Positions 1-8,968 of a stretch of 64,000 bases of DNA are shown here, piece by piece; the stretch's first letter is position 1; every line of letters begins with the position of its first letter. A program made the position numbers and the translations under genes. The notes beneath the pieces are model-generated. The model saw nothing but the letters and a program-made list of their open reading frames with translations. It made no database searches and was not told the origin of the DNA. This DNA comes from CAVYXZ01 sp965223835 (GTDB taxonomy: Bacteria > Chloroflexota > Anaerolineae > Aggregatilineales > Phototrophicaceae): the NCBI GenBank assembly GCA_965223835.1, contig CBDCXQ010000001.1:2356001-2420000 (forward strand), in the 5' to 3' direction.

Positions 1-1
1 G

Positions 2-1051
2 CCGGTGAGTGGCAGCGTCGGTCAACCGGTGCAGTTCACCAACCAGACGACGGGTGATGTGAGCGACTACGTGTGGGACTTCGGCGACGGCAGTCCGATT
101 GTGACTGATGCTAACCCCGCCCACATCTTCAACGTGGCTGGTGACTTCACCGTTGTGCTGACGGCCAATGGTCCCGGTGGCTCCGCCCAGGCCTCCACCG
201 TCTACAGTGTGGCAGATGTACCGCAGCAACCCAGCATTATTGAGCAAATCCCGATTCTGCCCGATTTCAGCTCACCACAGGTCCAAGCTCAATTACGTGC
301 CATATATGACAATGGCATAAGCCAGGGACGGCGGGCCGCTGTATTCGCTGTCATCGGCGATGATATGGCACTTCAAAACGGCTATCTGGACCCATTCGCT
401 GACACCAATTTGGATAGCAGCGCTAGCGGTTTGCAAGGGATCATCGACTGGTACAACATCATTGACCTGGGCAATGGTCAGACAAGCTTCAATCGTGCCA
501 GTGTCGCCGCAGGAAATGGTTGGCGCGTGCGCGATCTACTTGACCCTGCTCAGAGTAATGGCGGGGTATGCAACGGCGGTGAAACGCCACTCGATTGTGA
601 ATTGCGCATAATGCAGCCTTCTGTCGTTATCGTCAGCATTGGCATCAATGATGTCAATAACGGTAATCCTGACCGCTTCCCGAATGAACTTGAGCAAGTT
701 TTGCAGACACTTCTCAACAATGGTGTTATCCCGATTGTAACAACGGTTCAACCAAACCCAGCGAATGCCGCCAATGTGGTGTCATTAAACGAACGATTGG
801 TCGCTGCGGTTCAAAATGTCGAGGCAGCCAATAACACCACTATCCCAGTATACAATCTGTGGCGAGCCTATGGTCAGCTTCCAGGCACTGGGCTAGAGGG
901 TGATAATCGTACCCCGACCACCTCACCTGCCGGACCGGCTGCACTGACACCTGACGCAGTTGGGACATTTGGGACCAATACGCGTAACCACAATGTTCTG
1001 ACTATCTTGAGTCAACTTGCCAACACAATATTCCCGGATGCAACGCCTTAA
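2..1051 (+). CDS. PKD-domain, SGNH-hydrolase-like secreted protein (5' partial)
   Basis: The reading frame is open to the window edge, so the N terminus and any signal peptide lie outside. About the first 75 visible residues form a PKD domain (YVWDFGDG core, closing strand FTVVLTANG), a fold typical of extracellular proteins. The remaining 250 residues resemble an SGNH/GDSL hydrolase: SIGINDVNN fits block III (GxND) and PIVTTVQP the following strand. The block I site, however, reads VIGDDMALQ, with Asp where the catalytic Ser of GDS is expected, and no clear DxxH block V is visible, only NHN near the end. Extracellular location is likely; esterase activity is doubtful. A hairpin terminator follows the stop, so it probably ends its transcript. 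Confidence 0.7.
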   Translation, partial: PVSGSVGQPVQFTNQTTGDVSDYVWDFGDGSPIVTDANPAHIFNVAGDFTVVLTANGPGGSAQASTVYSVADVPQQPSIIEQIPILPDFSSPQVQAQLRAIYDNGISQGRRAAVFAVIGDDMALQNGYLDPFADTNLDSSASGLQGIIDWYNIIDLGNGQTSFNRASVAAGNGWRVRDLLDPAQSNGGVCNGGETPLDCELRIMQPSVVIVSIGINDVNNGNPDRFPNELEQVLQTLLNNGVIPIVTTVQPNPANAANVVSLNERLVAAVQNVEAANNTTIPVYNLWRAYGQLPGTGLEGDNRTPTTSPAGPAALTPDAVGTFGTNTRNHNVLTILSQLANTIFPDATP

Positions 1052-1070
1052 TGGGTAAGTCCAAGAAAAT

Positions 1071-1105
1071 GGCCCTGTATATCATCTACAGGGCCTTCGT
1101 TTCCT
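1071..1105 (+). terminator. Rho-independent terminator after the PKD/SGNH gene
   Basis: A perfect 9-bp stem (GGCCCTGTA at 1071-1079, TACAGGGCC at 1087-1095) with a 7-base loop is followed by the T-rich tail TTCGTTTCCT. It lies 20 bases after the stop codon and separates this gene from the lipoprotein gene. Confidence 0.75.
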
Positions 1106-1133
1106 GTTGTAAGTTGTGGTAGTATGTCAACTT

Positions 1134-2723
1134 ATGAAAATCAGACACCTATTAGTGACTTTGTTTGTGTTTTTCGCGGCCTGCACACAGGTTGAAGAAG
1201 CTCCCTCGTTTCTGGTTTCGCTGGTTACGGATGGGCGTGAACTCACTTTTGAATATACAGTTCCCGTTACTGTTGCCGAGTTCTTACAGGATGCCGAAGT
1301 TGAAATCGGCGAACTAGACCGGGTTGAACCACCAGCATTCAGCCAAATTCGTGACGGTATGCGCGTGACGGTGGTGCGTGTCGAGGAACAGACTGAATGT
1401 GAAGAAGAGGAAATTCCCCATCGCACTAACCGTGTGTTTAATGAAGGTTTAGCTCCAGGCGATGAATTGCTGGGCCAGGCCGGGCTGAATGGTGTCGAGG
1501 AAATATGTTATCGGGTGTTAATCGAAGATGGCATTCGTCGTGATCCAGTTGAAATCAGTCGCGTGATCTTAACCGAAGCCCAGGATGAAGTTGTCTATAT
1601 CGGGCCAACAGGTCAGTTAGACCCGGTTCCAATCACCGGGACCCTGGCCTATATAAACAATCGTAATGCCTGGATTATGAGTGGCAGCAGCACAACCAAG
1701 CGGCCTCTGACCACTGCCAGTGATCTGGATAATCGCGTCTTCAGTCTGTCGGAAAACGGTCGCCAACTCATTTTTACCACCCGCGATAATCGCGACAATG
1801 ACCGTGAGACTTATCTAAATCAATTGTGGATGATAAGCGACACTGGTCGCGACGCAGACCCAATTAAGCTCATTCCCGAAGACATTCTCGCTGCCGAATG
1901 GATTCCGGGCCAATCAAACATGATTAGTTACACTACTGGCGAAGCCCGGCAAACTGCACCGGGTTGGCAAGCGTTTAATGATCTATGGACCATGCGCATT
2001 GACCCGCAAACAGGTGAAGCGTTGAACATCAACGAGGTATTGGAACCTTCGTCAGGTGGCTTGTACGGCTGGTGGGGTACGGCTTACAAGTGGTCACCTG
2101 ATGGCACCCAACTGGGCTGGGTCCGCGCGGATTCGTTGGGTACAGTTGATCTAGATTCGGGCGAGTTGCGACCCTTACTTCAATTTCCTCTCTTTAATGC
2201 GCCAGGGGATTGGTCCTGGCGGGCGTCGCTGTCATGGTCGCCAGACAATCAATTACTGTTAACCCAGGTTCATGGCCCCCCTGTGAGCAACGAACCAGCG
2301 GAATTCAGTCCTGTTTTTAACGTCGCAGTTACGAGCGCCGAAGGCAGCTTTTCTACTGAGGTAGTCGATAATGCTGGTATCTGGTCGTCACCTACCTATT
2401 CTCCCCTTTTTACACCACCCGACAGTGAGTTCTCAATTGGGCGGTTTGTCTACTTGCAAGCGCGTGACATCTCGAATAGCATCAATCCTCAAGCGGAATA
2501 TGATCTCATCGTAGCTGATCGCGATGGCAGTAACCAGAGGCGAATTTTCCCGCCAGTGGGTCAACCGGGCCTTACCGCACAGCAAACCCTGGCGTGGAGT
2601 CCCGATGCTCGACAAATCGCCTTTATCTATCAGGGCAATCTCTGGGTTGCTGATGTTGAGACCGGTGTAACGCATCAATTGACTTTAGACGGTGGTGCTT
2701 CACACCCTGTTTGGACTCTATGA
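1134..2723 (+). CDS. Lipoprotein with TolB/PD40-type beta-propeller
   Basis: The start is placed at ATG 1134 because it gives a clean lipoprotein signal: MKIRHLL, a hydrophobic stretch, then FFAAC with the lipid-accepting Cys at residue 17. In-frame GTG codons 18 bases upstream would spoil this signal. The rest of the 529-residue protein is rich in short strand repeats of the PD40/TolB kind, such as YKWSPDGTQLGW, LSWSPDNQLL and AWSPDARQIAFIYQGNLW, which predict a beta-propeller outside the membrane. The stop overlaps the next start by ATGA, so it is translationally coupled to the polysaccharide genes. Such propellers usually bind proteins or glycans; no enzyme signature was seen and the exact role is unknown. 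Confidence 0.75.
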   Translation: MKIRHLLVTLFVFFAACTQVEEAPSFLVSLVTDGRELTFEYTVPVTVAEFLQDAEVEIGELDRVEPPAFSQIRDGMRVTVVRVEEQTECEEEEIPHRTNRVFNEGLAPGDELLGQAGLNGVEEICYRVLIEDGIRRDPVEISRVILTEAQDEVVYIGPTGQLDPVPITGTLAYINNRNAWIMSGSSTTKRPLTTASDLDNRVFSLSENGRQLIFTTRDNRDNDRETYLNQLWMISDTGRDADPIKLIPEDILAAEWIPGQSNMISYTTGEARQTAPGWQAFNDLWTMRIDPQTGEALNINEVLEPSSGGLYGWWGTAYKWSPDGTQLGWVRADSLGTVDLDSGELRPLLQFPLFNAPGDWSWRASLSWSPDNQLLLTQVHGPPVSNEPAEFSPVFNVAVTSAEGSFSTEVVDNAGIWSSPTYSPLFTPPDSEFSIGRFVYLQARDISNSINPQAEYDLIVADRDGSNQRRIFPPVGQPGLTAQQTLAWSPDARQIAFIYQGNLWVADVETGVTHQLTLDGGASHPVWTL

Positions 2724-5700
2724 TTCGCCGCTACGTTCTGTTTGCTGTTGCGTTATTTATTCTTTCTGGCAGCCTTACTGCCACACTGGCAACAATTGTA
2801 GACCGCGATTTCCAATTGCGTGGCTATGTTGACCCCACCCGTAATCAAGATTTACCCTTTCGTATCCCGCGTTTGGGGGTTAATGCTGAGTTAGCACAAT
2901 ATACAACCAGTGAACTCAAACTTCAGTTCGAACGAATGCAAGCCGCTAACATGACCTGGGTGCGACAATTTGCTCGATGGGATGAAATTGAGCCTGCACC
3001 TGGCGACTATGATTGGCATAGGTGGGACCAAATTGTCAATACAATTGACCAGTACCCAGACCTCAAGCTAGTGGTTGTGCTGGTGAATTCACCTGACTGG
3101 TCACGTGATTCTGAAGCAGTCACTTCGCCACCGTATGACCCGGCAGATTTTGGGCGCTTCGCCTACGCATTTGCACAACGCTATGGTGAAACAGTTGACC
3201 ACTATCAAATTTGGGACGAACCCAATCTTACTGCTGCCTGGGGCAATCTCGACCCGCGTCCGGCCCAATATACTGCCTTGCTACAAAGTGCCTATAAGGA
3301 AATTCAGGTGGCTGACCCTATTGCCACTGTGATGGCTGCGGCCCTTGCTCCAACCATCGAAGAAGGCCCCAAAAACATCAGCGATATTCAGTATCTCGAT
3401 GCGCTGTATGCCCTAGAAGCTCATCGGTTCTGGGATGCCGTCGCGGCAAAGCCCTATGGCTTTGATATATCACCTGATAACCGCACAGTAGATGCCAGCA
3501 CACTCAACTTTTCGCGGATCGTGGCACTACGCGAGATCATGGTTAAAAATGGAGATGGCGGTAAACCATTATGGGCCAGTAACTGGGGTTGGAACAGCCT
3601 GCCGTCAAACTGGCAGGGCGACCTGTCAATTTGGGCGCAGGTGAGCAGCGAACAACAGGTCCAATACACACTTGAAGCCCTTCATCGAGCGGAGCGTGAA
3701 TGGCCCTGGATAGGCGGCATGATATTGCAACACTGGCAACCCGCTGCTGCCTCGGACAATGCACAATGGGGTTTTGCCGTGATCGATCAGTTCAATACCC
3801 CTACTCCACTGTGGGACGCACTCACACAATACCTTCCCCCCAGCTACGCGACAAATGGTCTATATCCAGCAGCTAATCCTTATACCAGCTACAGTGGAGT
3901 CTGGACCTTCAGTGATATTGGTGCGGATATTGGCTGGGTCAATGACAGTCAGTTTAGGTTTGATTTTCTGGGACAAGATGTTGCCTTACTGCTGCGGCAG
4001 GATGATTACGTCGCCTACCTTTATCCTACAATTGATGGGCAGCCAGCCAATGCTATGCCAACGGATGTTGCTGGAAATGCCTATATTGTTCTGACCAGTG
4101 CTACGCGTAAACCTGAACTCAATTTGGTGCCTGTTGCGCGTGACCTCAGGTTGCAACCGCATCAATTGAGTGTTATTGCTGATGATCTGGTACCTGACGA
4201 AGCACAGGATCGTTGGGCACTGGCTGGCTACGCCGTCAGCACTGGCAATCTATATACACCCTATGAACGTCAAATCGCGGTCAGCCTCATCACCGTGATC
4301 GTAGCCATTTTTGCAACAGTTATTACTGGCATTCAACTGCCCTGGCAGCACCTAACTCGACCGCTTGCTGCCTTCTGGCAAAGACTGAACGGAGCAGGGC
4401 AGCTAGTCATCAGTGCCGTAACTTCCTTTGCACTCATGCTTGGGATGCTGTTGACCTGGGGTGATTCAACTCCAGCCCTATTTCGCCGGGAGGCGGTCCA
4501 GCTTGGTCTGGCGTTTTTCACCGCCGGTCTGGTCTATATCCAACCTGGATTAATCTTGACGATTGTCAGCTTGTTTTTGCTCTTCTTCATAATCTATCAG
4601 CGGCTGGAAATTGGTCTGGCATTGATTATCTTCTGGTCGCCGTTTTTTCTTTTTCCCGTTGAGTTATTTGTCTACTGGTTCCCGATGTCCGAGTTGCTGG
4701 TGCTGTTAACCACGATCGCGTGGATATTGCACCGGTTATCGGGCTGGGGTCGCCTGCGGCAAACAACCACATCAGCCTATCGTAGCCTGACACTACAACT
4801 TACGAGCATGGATTGGGCTGTAACCACCTGGTTTGCGGTAAGTGTTCTATCATTGTCCTGGGCTGAACTGCAATCAGCGGCACTCACCGAATGGCGGACC
4901 TTGATGCTCGAGCCAGCATTATTTTATGTCATGTTACGCACGCAAGCCCGTAGTAAAAGTGCCAATTTGCTATTAGTTGATTCGCTGCTCGTGGCAGGAT
5001 TTACCGTCGCAATCATTGGTTTGATGATGTTATTTCAGGGAGATGCCATTATCACCGCTGAGGCTGGCGCACGTCGTCTGGCAAGTGTTTATGGCTCGCC
5101 AAATAACCTGGGCTTATTCCTGGGCCGTTGCTTGCCATTCGCGCTAGCATTTGCCATTGGTCCTGCCGATCGTTTGCGGCGTATTGTCGCATTCGGAGCT
5201 TTTTGCATCATCAGCGTGGCGATCATTTTGAGCCAGAGTGCCGGGGCCTTGTTCGTTGGTGTACCACTGGCACTTATTGGTGTGCTGCTGTTTGTTTGGG
5301 GCCGTCGGGCATTGATCCCTGTTAGCGGATTAATTGTTGTTAGTATAGCGGGCCTGGCAGTTGCTTTACGCTCACCACGTTTTGCCCGCTTACTAGACTT
5401 CAACAGCGGCACGAATTTTGTACGTCTCCGTGTCTGGCACAGTGCGCTCAATATGATTCAGGATCATCCCATCACCGGTCTTGGCCTCGATCAGTTTCTT
5501 TACGCGTTTCGAGGTGCATACATCTCGCCTGATGCCTGGCAGGAACCTGACCTATCGCATCCCCATAACTTTATTCTCGATTTCTGGATACGACTAGGGC
5601 TGTTCGGCGTCCTAATCTTTATATGGTTACAGCTTGCCTTCTGGATTACATTCCAACGCGCTTATCGAATGTTTCGTCATGATGATACTCTGTACTTTGC

Positions 5701-5869
5701 CCTTATTTGTGGTGCTGGCGGAAGTATGGTCAATGTGCTGGGTCATGGCCTTGTCGATAATAGTGTTTTTGTCAATGATCTGGCATTTGTTTTCGTGCTG
5801 CTGCTGGCACTGATTGCGAATGTCGCGAATACTCGTGCTCTTGACGATTCCGTTGAGGTAACCGGGTAA
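2720..5869 (+). CDS. Glycoside-hydrolase-like domain fused to O-antigen ligase (Wzy_C)
   Basis: ATG 2720 overlaps the previous stop (ATGA). The 1049-residue protein has an N-terminal hydrophobic anchor (about residues 5-27), then a clan GH-A (GH39/GH5-like) barrel at about 45-370: VRQFARWDEIEPAPGDYDW, and YQIWDEPN with the presumed acid/base Glu167. The site of the expected nucleophile Glu reads KPLWASNWGW, with Asn288. After a beta-rich spacer, residues from about 520 hold a long series of membrane segments ending in an O-antigen ligase domain (VWHSALNMI, HPITGLGLDQF, SHPHNFILDFWIRLGLFG). The family ligates or polymerises lipid-linked glycan outside the cytoplasmic membrane. The fused barrel probably binds or trims the same glycan. 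The missing nucleophile makes hydrolysis uncertain. Confidence 0.8.
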   Translation: MIRRYVLFAVALFILSGSLTATLATIVDRDFQLRGYVDPTRNQDLPFRIPRLGVNAELAQYTTSELKLQFERMQAANMTWVRQFARWDEIEPAPGDYDWHRWDQIVNTIDQYPDLKLVVVLVNSPDWSRDSEAVTSPPYDPADFGRFAYAFAQRYGETVDHYQIWDEPNLTAAWGNLDPRPAQYTALLQSAYKEIQVADPIATVMAAALAPTIEEGPKNISDIQYLDALYALEAHRFWDAVAAKPYGFDISPDNRTVDASTLNFSRIVALREIMVKNGDGGKPLWASNWGWNSLPSNWQGDLSIWAQVSSEQQVQYTLEALHRAEREWPWIGGMILQHWQPAAASDNAQWGFAVIDQFNTPTPLWDALTQYLPPSYATNGLYPAANPYTSYSGVWTFSDIGADIGWVNDSQFRFDFLGQDVALLLRQDDYVAYLYPTIDGQPANAMPTDVAGNAYIVLTSATRKPELNLVPVARDLRLQPHQLSVIADDLVPDEAQDRWALAGYAVSTGNLYTPYERQIAVSLITVIVAIFATVITGIQLPWQHLTRPLAAFWQRLNGAGQLVISAVTSFALMLGMLLTWGDSTPALFRREAVQLGLAFFTAGLVYIQPGLILTIVSLFLLFFIIYQRLEIGLALIIFWSPFFLFPVELFVYWFPMSELLVLLTTIAWILHRLSGWGRLRQTTTSAYRSLTLQLTSMDWAVTTWFAVSVLSLSWAELQSAALTEWRTLMLEPALFYVMLRTQARSKSANLLLVDSLLVAGFTVAIIGLMMLFQGDAIITAEAGARRLASVYGSPNNLGLFLGRCLPFALAFAIGPADRLRRIVAFGAFCIISVAIILSQSAGALFVGVPLALIGVLLFVWGRRALIPVSGLIVVSIAGLAVALRSPRFARLLDFNSGTNFVRLRVWHSALNMIQDHPITGLGLDQFLYAFRGAYISPDAWQEPDLSHPHNFILDFWIRLGLFGVLIFIWLQLAFWITFQRAYRMFRHDDTLYFALICGAGGSMVNVLGHGLVDNSVFVNDLAFVFVLLLALIANVANTRALDDSVEVTG

Positions 5870-5999
5870 TGTCATCCAATCACAGAGGATTTACATACTT
5901 CGACTGTTTCAACCAGCACTAGGCAAAGTCCTGTTTAGGATTTCTTAAAGCCTTTCTGGTAGAATGCACAGTATTGTTCATTGAACAGGAGTTTGCCAT

Positions 6000-6935
6000 T
6001 TGCGCGTTCTCATAACTGGTGGTGCCGGGTTTTTGGGGTCACATTTGTGTGATCGTTTTCTAGCTGAAGGCCACGAGGTTGTGGCTATGGACAATCTAAT
6101 TACCGGCAACCCGGCCAATATCGCTCATCTGGCGGGCAATTCGGCCTTTCATTTTATCCGGCACGATGTCACAAATTATATCTTTATTGCCGGGCCAGTT
6201 GATGCTGTCTTGCACTTTGCCTCTCCGGCCAGCCCCATTGATTATCTCAAATACCCGATACAAACACTCAAGGTAGGCGCGCTAGGTACCCATAACGCAT
6301 TGGGCGTTGCGATGGCGAAAGGCGCGAAGTTCTTCCTGGCGTCAACGTCGGAAATCTATGGAGACCCCCTCGAGCATCCGCAGCGTGAAACCTATGTTGG
6401 CAATGTTGATACCATTGGACCGCGTGGTGTCTACGACGAAGCCAAACGCTATGCCGAAGCACTCACTATGGCTTATCACCGTGCACACAGCGTAGATACG
6501 CGTATTGTTCGTATTTTTAATACCTATGGACCGCGAATGCGCCTTGATGATGGTCGTGTCGTGCCTAACTTCATCGCGCAATCGCTGCGACACGAACCGC
6601 TGACAGTCTATGGTGATGGATCCCAGACTCGCAGTTTTCAATTTGTCTCCGATCTTATCGAAGGCATTTATCGACTGCTCAATGCAGATTATAATGAACC
6701 CGTAAATATCGGTAATCCACATGAAATGAGCATCTTGCAGTTCGCTGAATTGGTCAATTCATTAACAGGCAACCCGGCTGGCATCCGCTTCAAAGATCAG
6801 GAACGTATTAAAGGCGACCCACAAACGCGCAAACCGGACATTACACGTGCCCGAACCATCCTCAATTGGGAACCACAGGTTGACCTGGACACCGGATTGC
6901 AACGTACTATTGAACATTTTCAACATGTCGTGTGA
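6000..6935 (+). CDS. UDP-glucuronate decarboxylase-like SDR epimerase
   Basis: An extended short-chain dehydrogenase of 311 residues, starting at TTG 6000 with AGGAG at 5987-5991. The N terminus has the NAD-binding GGAGFLGSHL motif. HFASPASPIDYLKYP, STSEIYGDP, GPRGVYDEAKR (catalytic YxxxK) and RIFNTYGPRM match UDP-glucuronic acid decarboxylase (UXS), which makes UDP-xylose, better than GalE or RmlB. It is a cytoplasmic soluble enzyme that would supply nucleotide sugar for the glycosyltransferases around it. The next gene overlaps its stop by 4 bases (GTGA). A dTDP-glucose dehydratase-like activity cannot be excluded from sequence alone. Confidence 0.85.
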   Translation: MRVLITGGAGFLGSHLCDRFLAEGHEVVAMDNLITGNPANIAHLAGNSAFHFIRHDVTNYIFIAGPVDAVLHFASPASPIDYLKYPIQTLKVGALGTHNALGVAMAKGAKFFLASTSEIYGDPLEHPQRETYVGNVDTIGPRGVYDEAKRYAEALTMAYHRAHSVDTRIVRIFNTYGPRMRLDDGRVVPNFIAQSLRHEPLTVYGDGSQTRSFQFVSDLIEGIYRLLNADYNEPVNIGNPHEMSILQFAELVNSLTGNPAGIRFKDQERIKGDPQTRKPDITRARTILNWEPQVDLDTGLQRTIEHFQHVV

Positions 6936-8395
6936 CCATCTTATCTGTACATAGATCAACGCACGCGCAACTACTACCCTGGTTGTTGGCCGCCCTTCTG
7001 TTTGGTTTCATCGTTGCAACCCAGCCACTGCCATTAGTCATCGCGTTTAGTGGTTTAATCGGGTTCTTCCTATTGTCGGCGATAACACCGTTAGCGACCT
7101 TGATGTTCGTGATTATCCTGGCACCATTGCGCACGTTAATCGCAACTGAATCTAATCTACAATTACCAATCGACATTGGTCAATTGTTGTTGGTCTCGTT
7201 CATTTTAGCGTGGTTTCTCCATCACATTGCTTTCAAACGCAGCTTGCCGCGTATTATCTGGAGTCCGGTTTACGTTCCGCTGTTCATCTTTCTAACCTTG
7301 ATCGGTGTAAGCATTTTCCCTGCACAATCAATGGGCGTCTGGATAAATGAGTGGCTCAAATGGTTACAAATGTTAATCATGGTGGCAGTGACTTTGACCC
7401 TGGTCAGAAATCGCGAGTGGCAATGGTTGGTGTTCGGTCTTGCATTGGCTGGATTAACCAATGCGCTAATTGGCCTCTATGAATTCATGGGCGGGAGTGG
7501 TGCCCTGCACCTGCTAATTAATGGGCGTTTCTTCCGGGCTTTCGGAACTTTTGGGCAGCCGAATCCTTTTGGAGGGTTCATGGGCATTCTAGCCCCAATC
7601 ATGCTCATGGTCATGATTGGTTACACGGTCTGTTGGTGGAAAAGCAGACAATGGTCCGCTTTCGGGTTAGCAGCAGTTTACAGCCTGGTGTCAGCTGTGC
7701 TGCTCATTGGCATTGTTATTTCGTGGAGTCGTGGTGCATGGTTGGCGTTCGGCGCTGCACTCGCTGTCATGTTGTTTGCGCTGCCGCGAAGGAGTAGTTA
7801 CGGTGTAGCACTCGCCGCGATATTGATCGGTGGCTTTGGCGCGTTGTGGTTTTCAGGTGCCTTACCAACATCCGTCATGGCCCGGATCAGTAGTTCGACA
7901 GCCGATTACTTCGCCTTCGATGATATGCGGGGTGTCGATATCACACCTGCCAATTATCCCGTAGTGGAACGACTTGCACATTGGCAAGCAGCGCTCAATA
8001 TGAACCGCAGCCATCCCTGGACGGGTATCGGTTTTGGCAATTACGCCAAAGTCTATGACCAATACCGTCTCATCAACTGGCATGAACCGCTGGGCCACGC
8101 GCACAATTATTACCTCAACCTGCTAGCTGAGGGAGGTTTCATCGGTCTGACAGGTTATATTACGCTCTGGATCATCATTTTCTGGCTAAACTGGCGGGTG
8201 CGTCGGCATCCTGATATACTGGCGCGGTTTGTCAGTATTGGATTACTGGGAACCTGGACTTATCTAGCAGTTCACAGTCTGTTTGACAATCTTTATGTTA
8301 ACAACCTATTTCTTCATATCGGCTTGATTCTCGGAATACTTGCTGTACTTTATAATCAGGTTAATCACGGTCGCATCAATTTGAGGTTATCATGA
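6932..8395 (+). CDS. O-antigen ligase family membrane protein
   Basis: The 487-residue polytopic membrane protein starts at GTG 6932 inside the preceding stop. It has about ten or more hydrophobic segments and the Wzy_C region: FGQPNPFGGFMG, SWSRGAWLAFG, then HWQAALNMNRSHPWTGIGFGNY and LGHAHNYYLNLLAEGGFIG before two last membrane spans. The His in the HAHNYYL loop is typical of this family. The role is polymerisation or ligation of lipid-linked glycan at the outer face of the membrane. It is the second protein of this family in the operon, and its stop overlaps the GtrA start by ATGA. Confidence 0.85.
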   Translation: MTILSVHRSTHAQLLPWLLAALLFGFIVATQPLPLVIAFSGLIGFFLLSAITPLATLMFVIILAPLRTLIATESNLQLPIDIGQLLLVSFILAWFLHHIAFKRSLPRIIWSPVYVPLFIFLTLIGVSIFPAQSMGVWINEWLKWLQMLIMVAVTLTLVRNREWQWLVFGLALAGLTNALIGLYEFMGGSGALHLLINGRFFRAFGTFGQPNPFGGFMGILAPIMLMVMIGYTVCWWKSRQWSAFGLAAVYSLVSAVLLIGIVISWSRGAWLAFGAALAVMLFALPRRSSYGVALAAILIGGFGALWFSGALPTSVMARISSSTADYFAFDDMRGVDITPANYPVVERLAHWQAALNMNRSHPWTGIGFGNYAKVYDQYRLINWHEPLGHAHNYYLNLLAEGGFIGLTGYITLWIIIFWLNWRVRRHPDILARFVSIGLLGTWTYLAVHSLFDNLYVNNLFLHIGLILGILAVLYNQVNHGRINLRLS

Positions 8396-8967
8396 CACAA
8401 AACGCTACCACCCGTCGTATCCGCAACCCTTTGGATATTATTATTCTGGCGGTTGCCAATCGTTTTGGCAATAAATCCAAAGAAGTTGAGCGATTCTTGA
8501 AGTTTGCCGTGGTTGGTGCGTTTGGTGCGGTGGTCGATTTTGGGACGGTTTTTGTCCTTCAGGCGACCGTACTGCCCCCGATTGAAGGGGAAAGTTGGCG
8601 TGTTGTGGTTGCCACCACCATTGCTTTTTGTGCCGCTATCCTCAGCAACTTTGTCTGGAACCGGTTGTGGACGTATCCCGATTCCCGGTCAAAATCGGCA
8701 CGTCGACAACTTTTCTTATTTGCGTTTATCAGCCTTGTCGGTTGGCTGGTGCGCACGGTCTGGGTCCGTCTGGCCTATCGACCATTGGGCCAGGCGGTAA
8801 TGCCAATTGCTGAACCGATTATTCACAGTTTTAATCCGGCTTACATTGCCTCCCCTACTGCCGTAGGCAAACTTGGCACATTCGCCGCCCTTTTTATTGG
8901 CGTCATTGTAGTGATGTTCTGGAATTTCTTTGCCAATCGCTACTGGACTTATAACGACGTGGACTGA
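8392..8967 (+). CDS. GtrA-family membrane protein
   Basis: A 191-residue protein with four predicted membrane helices: FLKFAVVGAFGAVVDFG, VVVATTIAFCAAILSNFVWN, LFLFAFISLVGWLVR and FAALFIGVIVVMFWNFFANR. It ends with the family hallmark NRYWTYND. GtrA proteins are thought to move or position lipid-linked sugars (undecaprenyl-phosphate-glucose in phage O-antigen modification). A 40-residue loop between helices 3 and 4 is longer than usual. It overlaps the preceding ligase by four bases and is followed one base later by a glycosyltransferase, so a role in the same surface-glycan pathway is likely. Confidence 0.85.
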   Translation: MTQNATTRRIRNPLDIIILAVANRFGNKSKEVERFLKFAVVGAFGAVVDFGTVFVLQATVLPPIEGESWRVVVATTIAFCAAILSNFVWNRLWTYPDSRSKSARRQLFLFAFISLVGWLVRTVWVRLAYRPLGQAVMPIAEPIIHSFNPAYIASPTAVGKLGTFAALFIGVIVVMFWNFFANRYWTYNDVD

Positions 8968-8968
8968 T

